Positions 1-7,155 of a stretch of 9,498 nt of DNA are shown in pieces (within the stretch, counting starts at the first letter, position 1; each line of letters opens with the position of its first letter). The stretch covers positions 1 through 9,498 of the forward strand of contig QHNF01000038.1 of the NCBI GenBank assembly GCA_003218345.1, in the 5' to 3' direction. A model generated the notes under the pieces. It ran no database searches and had not been told where the DNA came from. It saw nothing but the letters and a program-made list of their open reading frames with translations. The DNA is from Verrucomicrobiota bacterium (GTDB lineage Bacteria; Verrucomicrobiota; Verrucomicrobiia; Chthoniobacterales; UBA10450). The position numbers and the translations under genes are program-made.

Positions 1-334
<334 letters not shown>

Positions 335-341
335 CTGGGCG

Positions 342-1154
342 ATGATTCGTTTGACCAGATTGGGCGTGATCGCGCTCATAGGGAGTATTTCCGCAGCTGT
401 TGGCGCGGAGACCGGACGTCTCGCGGCTGATCAACTGGCAAAAGCCACCAAAAGCGATTCCATCAGCATTCCGACGCCAGGCGAACTTTTCGCAGCGCTA
501 GAAAAACCCGGCAAAACAAACTGGGCAGGTCAGTATCGTGGACCGATGCCGGCGACTTATCGCAACCGCGCGCAGATCGCGCTTAACCTGGGCGGTTTGA
601 TCGCCGATGGCTTTATCGCTGTCGAAGCGAAGGATAGTCAGCAGGTCAAGAATATCGGATCCGATATCGTTAAGCTCTCAAAGGCACTCGGCGTTAGCGA
701 GAAGCTGCTTACTCGCGGTAATAGCATTAACGACTTCGCCGAGAACAACGAATGGGACACGCTACAGGAAGAACTGGAAGCGACCCAAAACGAGGTAAAA
801 TCCTCGATGCAATCGCATAGCGATCAGGACTTGGTGATTCTGGTGACACTCGGCGGCTGGATTCGCGGAACACAGGTAGTCACCGCAGCGATTATGCAGA
901 ATTATGACGAACGCAGCGCGAAGGTCTTGCGGCAGCCGGCGCTCGTCCAATTCATGCAGTCAAAAATTAACGAAATCTCACCGGAATTGCGGGGCGAACC
1001 TTTGGTCAAGGATGTGAGCGAACAGCTTAACGGGATTGAAAAGCTCGTTTCTTTCCCAGCGGGCAAGGCACCCAATGTTGATGAAGTGCGGAAAGTCAAC
1101 CAAGCCGTTGGCAAGGTGATGGAAGAGATCGAGAGCAAAGAAGTGCCGAAATGA
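342..1154 (+). CDS. Secreted/periplasmic protein of unknown function
   Basis: A 270-residue protein of a family I do not recognise. Residues 1-22 look like a Sec signal peptide: a basic start (MIRLTR), a hydrophobic core (LGVIALIGSISA) and an AVGA|ET cleavage site after residue 22, so the mature protein should be periplasmic. The rest looks largely alpha-helical and charged, with no evident transmembrane segment, no lipobox cysteine and no enzyme motif that I can name. Conserved-looking stretches are NWAGQYRGPMPATYRNRAQ and the LGGLIADGF that follows it. The start was placed at ATG 342 because it begins the signal peptide exactly. An in-frame TTG at 285 would add 19 residues ahead of the signal and lies upstream of the candidate promoter. 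The stop overlaps the next start (ATGA at 1151-1154), so the two genes are probably translationally coupled and may act together. Confidence 0.8.
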   Translation: MIRLTRLGVIALIGSISAAVGAETGRLAADQLAKATKSDSISIPTPGELFAALEKPGKTNWAGQYRGPMPATYRNRAQIALNLGGLIADGFIAVEAKDSQQVKNIGSDIVKLSKALGVSEKLLTRGNSINDFAENNEWDTLQEELEATQNEVKSSMQSHSDQDLVILVTLGGWIRGTQVVTAAIMQNYDERSAKVLRQPALVQFMQSKINEISPELRGEPLVKDVSEQLNGIEKLVSFPAGKAPNVDEVRKVNQAVGKVMEEIESKEVPK

Positions 1155-1593
1155 AACGTCGCCTGCCGATCTTACTGTCGCTCTTTGTCCTGGCCGCCAG
1201 TGTCATTGTGCGCGCAGAAACTGATGCCGAGGTGCAAGCGCGCAAGGACGCGCTCGACGTTGCCGGAGCATTTTCAAACGAAGGCTTCAAAATCCGAGAT
1301 GGACATTGGTGCGGGATTGTTAAGCCGCACGACCATTCCTTGGTCGCGGTAAATCTTTACACGGGAAACCAGTACTGGTTCTCTGCTGGCGCCACAGAAC
1401 CGGCGAAAAAAATTGCGGTCAGCGTCTATGATGAGACCGGCAAACAAGTGAAGACGGAAGGCTACAACAACGGAACAACGGAGAAAAAGCTGCGGCCGGT
1501 TTTTCACCGGAGAACAGCGGTCAGTACTTTGTTTCGATCGACCTGGTTGAAGGCGAGGAAGGCAGCTTTTGTCTCGTCTATTCGTATAAGTGA
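1151..1593 (+). CDS. Small secreted protein of unknown function, frameshifted
   Basis: Starts at the ATGA overlap with the upstream gene. Residues 1-22 form a clear signal peptide (MKRRLPILLSLFVLAASVIV, cleavage at VRA|ET), so the product is exported. The next ~90 residues read as a real protein (for example GHWCGIVKPHDHSLVAVNLY and SVYDETGKQVKTEGYNNG). After the five-A run at 1484-1488 the starting frame turns into arginine- and serine-rich sequence that continues to 1690. The -1 frame, from GCT at 1489, instead gives 34 plausible residues (AAAGFSPENSGQYFVSIDLV, then EGEEGSFCLVYSYK) and stops at TGA 1591-1593. One extra A in the run would restore a single 147-residue protein. The tail looks like a small beta-rich domain in which secreted proteins respond to stress or ligand, but I cannot name a family. 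Cause: homopolymer sequencing error, recent mutation, or slippage at G-AAA-AAG. If the frame is not restored, the product is a 179-residue protein with an unnatural tail ending at 1690. Confidence 0.65.
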
Positions 1594-1608
1594 AACGACA
1601 CTCGATTC

Positions 1609-1670
1609 TGGATGTTGGATGCTGGATTTTTCTTCCGGCCGGCTCTGCCGTCTAGCAGTAAGCAGTAAGC
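1609..1670. repeat. Short tandem heptamers in spacer
   Basis: The 93-base spacer before acyP contains three near-identical heptamers in a row (TGGATGT, TGGATGC, TGGATTT at 1609-1629), the palindrome CCGGCCGG (1635-1642), and two exact heptamers AGCAGTA (1654-1667). This is low-complexity noncoding DNA, not protein. It explains why the run-on reading frame of the preceding gene looks random here. Confidence 0.55.
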
Positions 1671-1686
1671 GTCTTGGATGTAAGCG

Positions 1687-1962
1687 ATGATCTCGCTCCA
1701 GGTATTTTATGAAGGCAACGTTCAAGGCGTTGGTTTCCGCTGGTCCCTGCGGCACACAGCCAAAGGTTTCGACGTAACTGGCTGGGTCCGCAACCTGCCG
1801 GATGGTCGCGTGGAACTTCAGGTTGTAGGAGAAGAAAATGAAGTGAGAGCATTCCTCGATAGCGTCGCGCAAGGCGAGCTTCACGGGCTGATTCACAAAC
1901 AAACCGAGAATAGATTAGAGAAACCGGTCACTGCCCGCGGCTTTGAGATTCGCTATGACTAA
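1687..1962 (+). CDS. acyP: Acylphosphatase
   Basis: Acylphosphatases hydrolyse carboxyl-phosphate bonds of acyl phosphates such as acetyl phosphate or carbamoyl phosphate; their physiological role in bacteria is poorly defined. The 91-residue length is the family norm for this cytoplasmic alpha/beta sandwich. The phosphate-binding signature GNVQGVGFR occupies residues 10-18 and ends in the substrate-binding Arg18. The second signature, GWVRNLPDGRVE (32-43), contains the catalytic Asn36. The 18-residue spacing between Arg and Asn matches the animal enzymes (Arg23/Asn41). The ATG at 1687 gives a normal N-terminus, but no Shine-Dalgarno sequence is visible. The end overlaps the ABC ATPase start by 8 bases, so the two are very likely cotranscribed, although no functional link to the transporter is obvious. 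Confidence 0.96.
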   Translation: MISLQVFYEGNVQGVGFRWSLRHTAKGFDVTGWVRNLPDGRVELQVVGEENEVRAFLDSVAQGELHGLIHKQTENRLEKPVTARGFEIRYD

Positions 1963-2845
1963 CCCAGCGGTTGCCGTTCGGGGACTAACGAAAATTTTTC
2001 CCGTTCCGTTGCATCGACAATCGATTGTCGCGGTCCGCGATCTCGACCTTCGCATCGAACCAGGCGAAGTGTACGGACTGCTTGGGCCGAATGGCTCAGG
2101 CAAAAGCACGACCCTCAAAATTATTCTCGGACTGGTTTCTCCAACGGGTGGTCGCACGGAAATTTTTGGTCGCGATAGTCGGCTCGTGGAAAGCCGGGAA
2201 GCGGTCGGCTTCTTACCGGAGAATCCGTATTTCTATAAATATCTTACCGGGGAAGAAACGCTGCGTTTTTTCGGGCGCCTTTGCGGATTGAGAGGTGTCC
2301 TATTAAAGAACCGCATAAACGAATTGCTCGACCTCGTCGGGCTAAGTAAGGCGCGCAAACGCCGGCTGGGCACTTATTCAAAAGGGATGTTGCAACGCAT
2401 CGGGCTTGCGCAAGCGTTGATTCATGATCCCAGACTCGTGGTGCTGGATGAACCAACCGCTGGCGTCGATCCGGCAGGCTCGCGCGAAATTCGCGATTTG
2501 ATTCTCGATTTTAAGCGCCGCGGAATCACTGTGTTGCTTTCCTCGCATTTGCTCGCGCAAGCGCAGGAAATCTGCGATCGCGTTGGCATTCTCGCCGATG
2601 GCGTGCTGGTGCGCGAAGGGCATTTGCAGGAATTGATTGCAATTGAAAATCAAACCGAGCTTGTCATCGCCGATGCCTCCCCTCAGCTCGTCAACGAGAT
2701 TGAATCGTTCATCAACCGGTCAAACGCAAAGCTGATCGAGCGCCGAAAATCGACGACCACGCTCGAGAGATTATTCATCGAGGCGACAACGAAAAATCAC
2801 GAAGCCCGAATGTCGAATGAAGAAGGAATAACGAAGCAGAAATGA
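1955..2845 (+). CDS. ABC transporter ATP-binding protein
   Basis: The nucleotide-binding subunit of an ABC transporter, acting on the cytoplasmic face of the inner membrane; 296 residues. All motifs are intact: Walker A GPNGSGKS (44-51), signature YSKGM (141-145; the canonical LSGGQ is relaxed, as is common in ABC-2 exporters), Walker B LVVLDEP (161-167), D-loop GVD (170-172) and H-loop SSH (His198). The Q-loop position reads FLPENP, with Glu89 in place of Gln, which is also familiar in this exporter group (NatA/CcmA-like). I used ATG 1955, which overlaps the end of acyP by 8 bases; an in-frame TTG at 1943 would add only four residues. The last ~25 residues (EATTKNHEARMSNEEGITKQK) are translated from one arm of an inverted repeat and are probably not part of the original fold. 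The permease follows after a 96-base spacer. The substrate cannot be read from sequence. Confidence 0.93.
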   Translation: MTNPAVAVRGLTKIFPVPLHRQSIVAVRDLDLRIEPGEVYGLLGPNGSGKSTTLKIILGLVSPTGGRTEIFGRDSRLVESREAVGFLPENPYFYKYLTGEETLRFFGRLCGLRGVLLKNRINELLDLVGLSKARKRRLGTYSKGMLQRIGLAQALIHDPRLVVLDEPTAGVDPAGSREIRDLILDFKRRGITVLLSSHLLAQAQEICDRVGILADGVLVREGHLQELIAIENQTELVIADASPQLVNEIESFINRSNAKLIERRKSTTTLERLFIEATTKNHEARMSNEEGITKQK

Positions 2846-2935
2846 CGAACGAGTCCGTAATGATCTCCGACGCATTCTCTTTCGTCACTCGTCATTCGGA
2901 TTTCATTCGTTATTCGTCATTCGGATTTCGTCATT
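2795..2935. repeat. Imperfect inverted repeat around the end of the ATPase gene
   Basis: The 24-base arms 2795-2818 and 2912-2935 are reverse complements with about 20 of 24 matches. The left arm lies inside the ATPase coding sequence; the right arm fills the spacer just before the permease. The right side also holds a direct repeat: TCGTCATTCGGATTT occurs exactly at 2889-2903 and 2914-2928, a 25-base period. The whole stretch is made of variants of GAATGACGAA and its complement. In mRNA it could form a long hairpin between the ATPase and permease genes. Confidence 0.75.
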
Positions 2936-2941
2936 CACATC

Positions 2942-3841
2942 ATGCAAATTGAAATGACCGATCGTCATTACCGGGCTTTCTCATTCGCTCGCATCAACGC
3001 GATCACATTCAATACGCTCACCGAGCTCACGCGCCTGAGAGTTTTTTATGTACTGCTTGTTTTCGCGCTCTTTTTAATCGGCAGCTCGATCTTTATGGCG
3101 CAGTTCTCGTTTCAGCAGGAATTTCAAATCCTCAAAGATATTTCGCTTGGCGCAATGTCGATTTTTACGTCGCTGCTGGCAATCGTTGCCACTGCGCGGC
3201 TGCTTCCGCAAGACATCGAGGACCGCACGGTTTACACCATTCTCGCGAAGCCCGTGCCGCGTTTCGAATACATACTTGGAAAAATTGCAGGAGTTCTTTT
3301 GCTACTGGCGATCAGCACATTGGTGATGGGCGCAGCGTTTCTGCTGATCCTGTACGCACGCGAGCAAGCCGCCGTTCACGCCACAGTGACACACATGTCT
3401 GGGGCACCGCGTGAGCAAGTCGCCGATGCCATGCGCGCGATCCGATCTTCAGCCTTCAACGTCGATATCTTTCCCGGAATCATCATCATTTACCTGAAAG
3501 CATGTCTGCTCGCGGCGCTTACGCTGTTTGTTTCCACGTTCGCCAGCACGAACATTTTCACGATTGTGGTCATGGCCTTCATTTATTTTATCGGCCATTT
3601 GCAGGCGACAGCGCGCGAATATTGGCTGCACGAACATAGTAGCGGGGTAATTACCCGCATCTTTCTCGCGGTGGTGGCACTGCTATTTCCCGACTTGCAG
3701 GCGTTCAATTTGGTGGATGACATCGTCGCCGGCACAGCCATTTCGATGGCGCTCTTTGCCAAGACAGCCGTGCTCGGCACTTTTTACACCACGATCTACA
3801 CCCTGCTGGCCGCGTTCGTGTTTTACGGGAAAGAATTATGA
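2942..3841 (+). CDS. ABC-2 type transporter permease
   Basis: The 299-residue integral inner-membrane partner of the ATPase encoded just upstream. A cytoplasmic N-terminus leads into the first membrane segment (about 33-52: VFYVLLVFALFLIGSS). Further hydrophobic segments lie near 69-88, 115-137, 175-200, 202-220, 235-255 and 265-295, giving roughly six or seven spans. Between spans 2 and 3 is PQDIEDRTVYTILAKPVPR followed by FEYILGK (89-114). This cytoplasmic coupling element (xEDRTxxxLLxKPxxRxxYLxGK) is typical of ABC-2 permeases. The ATG at 2942 opens the ORF; a second ATG at 2954 is also possible. The TGA stop overlaps the next ATG by four bases. The likely role is export of, or work on, a lipid, polysaccharide or hydrophobic compound; the substrate is unknown. 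Confidence 0.88.
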   Translation: MQIEMTDRHYRAFSFARINAITFNTLTELTRLRVFYVLLVFALFLIGSSIFMAQFSFQQEFQILKDISLGAMSIFTSLLAIVATARLLPQDIEDRTVYTILAKPVPRFEYILGKIAGVLLLLAISTLVMGAAFLLILYAREQAAVHATVTHMSGAPREQVADAMRAIRSSAFNVDIFPGIIIIYLKACLLAALTLFVSTFASTNIFTIVVMAFIYFIGHLQATAREYWLHEHSSGVITRIFLAVVALLFPDLQAFNLVDDIVAGTAISMALFAKTAVLGTFYTTIYTLLAAFVFYGKEL

Positions 3842-4608
3842 TGCGCGCCCTCGTCGCGCTGGCAGTCTTGATCGCGCTCGGGGCGCTCAGATTACCAATT
3901 GAGCGCGACTTGGCGGCGCTCCATCGCCAGGAACATTTCCGCGGCGTCGAATTTAATCTCGATCTGCGCGAAAAACTCGGGCAACTCGGTTTCATTGCCG
4001 CCTTGAGCGGATTTCGAGCGATCGTCGCGGACGGGCTTTTCATCCAGGCTCATGTGGCGTGGGAGCACACAGAATGGAGCCGTGTGTTGTTGCTGTTTCG
4101 GCACATCACAACGCTCCAACCTCGAGTAATCTTATTTTGGGACATGGCGGCGTGGCACATGGCTTGGAACGCCAGCGTGGCGGCGATGAACGATCAAACC
4201 CAGCCGCGCCTGGCGCTGCGAGTCAAAGCGCAGCGCGAATATTTTGCACTGGGCAAAGATTTCCTTGAACGCGGAATAAAAAATAATCCCGACCGGCCTC
4301 AGCTCTACGAAGCACTCGCCCGTCTATACAAGGAGAAATACAAGGACCATAAGCAGGCCTCTGAATTCTACGCTAAGGCCGCGGCGTTGCCCGGAGCAGC
4401 GACCTACGACAGGCGTTTCTCGGCCTACGAACTTTCCTACTGCGAGGGTCAGGAGCGCGAAGCGTATGAACGCTTGCGGCGGTTGTATGACAAGGGAAAG
4501 CAGGAACGGCTGCCGACTTTGATCACCCGGCTGAAGTTTCTCGAAGCCAAACTTGAAATCCCGCAGGATCAAAGAATCGCGGACAAAGAAAGCAATATCG
4601 GCAGATAA
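3838..4608 (+). CDS. Membrane-anchored TPR-like protein, ABC cassette partner
   Basis: A 256-residue protein with an N-terminal hydrophobic segment (MMRALVALAVLIALGALRL) that should act as a signal anchor or signal peptide, leaving the rest on the periplasmic side. The body is helical and carries tetratricopeptide-like pairs, clearest at about 151-186 (NPDRPQLYEALARLYKEKY, then ASEFYAKAAALPGA). A second helical pair around 195-240 contains a conserved-looking AYELSYCEGQEREAYERL. An aromatic-rich stretch with DMAAWHMAWNASVAAMND lies near 101-118. Start: ATGATG at 3838, overlapping the permease stop; the second ATG at 3841 is equally possible. GGGAAAG, 4 bases upstream of the ATG, is one of the few ribosome-binding-like sequences in the window. 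The overlap with the permease implies coordinated expression and suggests a scaffold or accessory subunit of the transporter. That function is inferred. Confidence 0.78.
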   Translation: MMRALVALAVLIALGALRLPIERDLAALHRQEHFRGVEFNLDLREKLGQLGFIAALSGFRAIVADGLFIQAHVAWEHTEWSRVLLLFRHITTLQPRVILFWDMAAWHMAWNASVAAMNDQTQPRLALRVKAQREYFALGKDFLERGIKNNPDRPQLYEALARLYKEKYKDHKQASEFYAKAAALPGAATYDRRFSAYELSYCEGQEREAYERLRRLYDKGKQERLPTLITRLKFLEAKLEIPQDQRIADKESNIGR

Positions 4609-4652
4609 ATCACACAAAGCTGAAGGCTTGGCAGCGTTATACATTATTAAAT

Positions 4653-4688
4653 CGTTGGAGCATTGGAACGTTTCCGTTGTAACGTTTT
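4653..4688. repeat. Octamer array (CGTTGRAR-like) in spacer
   Basis: The 110-base spacer before the phosphoesterase gene holds consecutive units CGTTGGAG, CATTGGAA, CGTTTC, CGTTGTAA and CGTTTT. They are variants of one octamer with consensus near CGTTGGAA, with two shortened copies. A related array occurs at 7156-7214. The rest of the spacer shows no gene; it is AT-rich at 4635-4650, but I could not fit a convincing promoter there. Confidence 0.5.
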
Positions 4689-4718
4689 CACCTTTGGCGT
4701 TTTTAACTGGACTCAGAT

Positions 4719-5441
4719 ATGCGCTTCGCAATTTTCAGCGACATCCACGCCAATTTGGAAGCACTCGAAGCGGTACTGAAAGACGCACGCGAGCGCAAGT
4801 GTACGCATTTCGTTTGTCTAGGCGACGTGGTCGGCTACAACGCCAGTCCGCGAGAATGTGTGAAACGGATTCGCGAACTGGATTGCCCCGTTGTTAAAGG
4901 GAATCACGACGAACAGGCATCGCTTCCCGCCCCTTCCAGCGATTTCAACGAATTGGCTGAGCGCGCCATCAAGTGGACCCGCGACAATTTAACGGACGAC
5001 GACAAGAAATGGTTGCGCGACTTGCCATTGCAGCGACGCGTGCACGATTTTACCATCGTGCACGCGACCCTCGATACGCCGGGGCAGTGGAGTTACGTTT
5101 TCAATAATCTCGATGCTGCCGCGAGTTTCACCTATCAGCGCACCAACGTTTGTTTTTTCGGGCACACCCATGTGCCGATGGTTTTCATTCGGGATCAGGG
5201 CGTCCGGCGGGAAAGGATTGAGCACATTCGCATCGAGCCAGCCAGGAAGTATTTCATCAACGCGGGTAGCGTGGGGCAACCACGCGATGGAAATTGGCGC
5301 GCGGCCTATTGTATTTACGATGTTGAGAACAATCTCGTCGAACTGTTGCGGGTAAAATACGATCTGGCGACCGTGCAAAGGAAGATTGCTGAAGCCGGTC
5401 TGCCGCGGCTCCTGGCCGAGCGGCTCGCAATTGGCCGCTAA
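4719..5441 (+). CDS. YfcE/MJ0936-type metallophosphoesterase
   Basis: A 240-residue cytoplasmic calcineurin-like phosphoesterase with a two-metal active site. All metal-binding blocks are in order: SDIHANLEAL (7-16, Asp8 and His10), GDVVGYNASP (35-44, Asp36), GNHDE (61-65, Asn62 and His63), the histidine of VHATLDTPG (His115), and GHTHVP (148-153, His149 and His151). INAGSVGQPRDG (180-191) is the usual C-terminal signature of this subgroup. Relatives cleave phosphodiesters or phosphomonoesters and some act on nucleotides, but the substrate cannot be deduced. The start is ATG 4719, which puts the DxH motif at the expected residues 8-10. The stop is 23 bases before the proposed start of the glycosyltransferase gene. 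No Shine-Dalgarno sequence is visible. Confidence 0.93.
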   Translation: MRFAIFSDIHANLEALEAVLKDARERKCTHFVCLGDVVGYNASPRECVKRIRELDCPVVKGNHDEQASLPAPSSDFNELAERAIKWTRDNLTDDDKKWLRDLPLQRRVHDFTIVHATLDTPGQWSYVFNNLDAAASFTYQRTNVCFFGHTHVPMVFIRDQGVRRERIEHIRIEPARKYFINAGSVGQPRDGNWRAAYCIYDVENNLVELLRVKYDLATVQRKIAEAGLPRLLAERLAIGR

Positions 5442-5464
5442 GAACAAGGTTTACGCTTCACCGC

Positions 5465-6448
5465 CTGAACTCCATCTTAATTATCAAGCCAAGTGCGCTC
5501 GGTGACATCGTCAATACGCTTCCGGCGGTCGCACTGCTTCGCGAAGCGTATCCCCGCGCCGAGATCACATGGCTCATCAACCCTGAATTCGTTCCCCTGC
5601 TCCGCGGAAATCCTGATGTGAATCACGTTCACTTTTTTCCGCGCGGCGATTTTCAAGGAATCGGCGCACCGACGAGTTTGCTGCCGTGGTTAAAGAAGAC
5701 TCGCGACATCCGGCCCGATGTTGCACTCGATTTCCAGGGATTAGTCCGCAGCGCGCTCATCGTAAAAATCAGCGGCGCGAAAGAGATTTATGGGATGAGC
5801 GATGCACGAGTAGGTTCGGGCTGGTTTTATGATGGAATCGCCAAAGTCGATCGCAGTGGCCATGCCGTTGACCGTTATCTAAAACTGGCGGAGTGCGCCG
5901 GCGCCAGAATTGGTGAACGGCTTCGCTGTTCAATTCCAAGTGGTGATCCACTCCAGCGTTTCGATGCATACCCGCCGTTTGTTCTTCTTCATCCATTCGC
6001 GCAGGGAGAGCGCAAATCGCTCTCAACCGCCGCAATCGAGGAATTTTGCCGCTTGCTTGCGCCAACACGCGTAGTCGTAGTCGGGGAAGCGCGCCGCGGT
6101 ATCGATGCGCCGGAAAATTGCATTAATCTGACGAACCAAACCTGCCTGCTTCAATTGATCTGGCTTATTCGAGCTGCGCGATTTGTTGTGAGCGTGGACA
6201 GCGGCCCGATGCACATTGCCGCTGCTGTGACCGCCAATTTATTGTCGATTCATACTTGGACTGATCCGCGCCGCATCGGCCCGTATAATCCCGACGCTTG
6301 GATTTGGAAGCACGGACAACTTTTCCGTGTCGGCGAACTCGCCACTGCCAAGATTCGAAAACGCGGCCGTCGTTTCAGACGCAAAGACGTCGCATTCGTG
6401 GTCGAGCTGATCCGTCCACTGGTTCCTATCGATCCGATGCTGGCTTAG
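5465..6448 (+). CDS. Glycosyltransferase family 9 (heptosyltransferase-like), CTG start
   Basis: Family 9 enzymes transfer heptose or related sugars from nucleotide sugars to lipid A core or other envelope glycans, at the cytoplasmic face of the inner membrane. From CTG 5465 the product is 327 residues and starts (M)NSILIIKPSALGDIVNTLP, which matches the family N-terminus including the catalytic Asp14 of the LGD motif. DFQGLVRS (89-96) and SVDSGPMHIAAA (243-254) are the other hallmark blocks, the last lying at the nucleotide-sugar site. The first conventional start in this frame is GTG 5618, which would remove 51 residues including the LGD motif. No ATG, GTG or TTG exists between the in-frame TGA at 5390 and that GTG, so CTG is the most plausible start. 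AAGGT at 5446-5450 is a possible but distant ribosome-binding site. The acceptor sugar is unknown; LPS inner core is the best guess. Confidence 0.9.
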   Translation: MNSILIIKPSALGDIVNTLPAVALLREAYPRAEITWLINPEFVPLLRGNPDVNHVHFFPRGDFQGIGAPTSLLPWLKKTRDIRPDVALDFQGLVRSALIVKISGAKEIYGMSDARVGSGWFYDGIAKVDRSGHAVDRYLKLAECAGARIGERLRCSIPSGDPLQRFDAYPPFVLLHPFAQGERKSLSTAAIEEFCRLLAPTRVVVVGEARRGIDAPENCINLTNQTCLLQLIWLIRAARFVVSVDSGPMHIAAAVTANLLSIHTWTDPRRIGPYNPDAWIWKHGQLFRVGELATAKIRKRGRRFRRKDVAFVVELIRPLVPIDPMLA

Positions 6449-6460
6449 CGTGAGGCAGGG

Positions 6461-7153
6461 TCAATTCACGGCAGAGTGGATCCGTTCCTTAAGAACAAAT
6501 TCTGCAAGCGGCAAATCTCGCGGATAGGTGATTTTGAAATTGAAGTCGTCGTTGAGAACAAGAACAATCTTGCGACCAAGTCGCTCGACCGCGGAAACCT
6601 CATCAGTTACGGAAGCATTTTCTGCGTAAACGCCACGATAAGCCTCCTCAAGCAATTGCCGCTCGAAAATCTGCGGCGTTTGCATTGCATAAACTTGATG
6701 TCGATCCACTGAGCCGGCCACGATAAGATTTGCATCGGCGCGTTTGAGCGTGTCGCTGATTGGCTCAGCCATGCCAGCGGCAGCGTGTATCCGGCATTGC
6801 TCGAAGATGCCATCGATTTGTTCAGCGGTGATCAGCGGGCGCGCTGCGTCGTGAACAGCGACGTATGTTGTGGCTGCCTCGAGATGACTCAGGCCCGCGC
6901 GAACGGAATCCTGCCGATGTTTGCCACCGGGGATGATTAACGGCACTCTTTTGAAATTTTCATCGCGTACGATCGTTTTGATTTCATCGCACCGATCTGC
7001 GCGGCCAACGACAATGATCTCACTGACAGAACTGGCCCGCTCAAATGCGTGGATCGTATGCGCGATTACAGGTTTGTCGGCGATCACCGCAAACAATTTG
7101 TCGAAACCCATGCGGCGGCTGTCACCGGCTGCGACGATGATGGCTGTTAGCAT
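6461..7153 (-). CDS. ispD: 2-C-methyl-D-erythritol 4-phosphate cytidylyltransferase
   Basis: IspD converts MEP plus CTP to CDP-methylerythritol in the non-mevalonate isoprenoid pathway (cytoplasm). At 230 residues the gene is complete. Motifs: AAGDSRRMGFDKL (8-20, CTP-binding loop with Arg14 and Lys19), PGGKHRQDSVRAGL (75-88), VHDAARP (100-106, with Asp102 and Arg105), EPISDTLK (130-137), MQTPQIF (157-163), VTDE (182-185) and FKITYPRDL (206-214, Lys207). The second glycine of the usual AAGxGxRMG is Ser12, a change I do not regard as inactivating. The start is ATG 7153-7151 with no Shine-Dalgarno sequence. It is the last of the fabD-yqeY-ispD series, 63 bases after yqeY, and converges on the glycosyltransferase gene with 12 bases between the stops. 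Confidence 0.96.
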   Translation of the reverse strand: MLTAIIVAAGDSRRMGFDKLFAVIADKPVIAHTIHAFERASSVSEIIVVGRADRCDEIKTIVRDENFKRVPLIIPGGKHRQDSVRAGLSHLEAATTYVAVHDAARPLITAEQIDGIFEQCRIHAAAGMAEPISDTLKRADANLIVAGSVDRHQVYAMQTPQIFERQLLEEAYRGVYAENASVTDEVSAVERLGRKIVLVLNDDFNFKITYPRDLPLAEFVLKERIHSAVN

Positions 7154-7155
7154 AA

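Noticed and set aside
1594..1690. C-terminal tail of the second secreted protein in its starting frame
   Set aside because: The DNA is heptamer repeats and a palindrome, and the residues look random; the conserved-looking tail is in the other frame and ends at 1593.
2889..2928. CRISPR-like direct repeats in the ATPase-permease spacer
   Set aside because: There are only two 15-base copies with a 10-base gap, no array and no cas genes; they fit a degenerate intergenic repeat.
5618..6448. GTG 5618 as the true start of the glycosyltransferase
   Set aside because: It would remove the N-terminal LGD motif and first Rossmann strand, which are encoded intact just upstream in the same frame.
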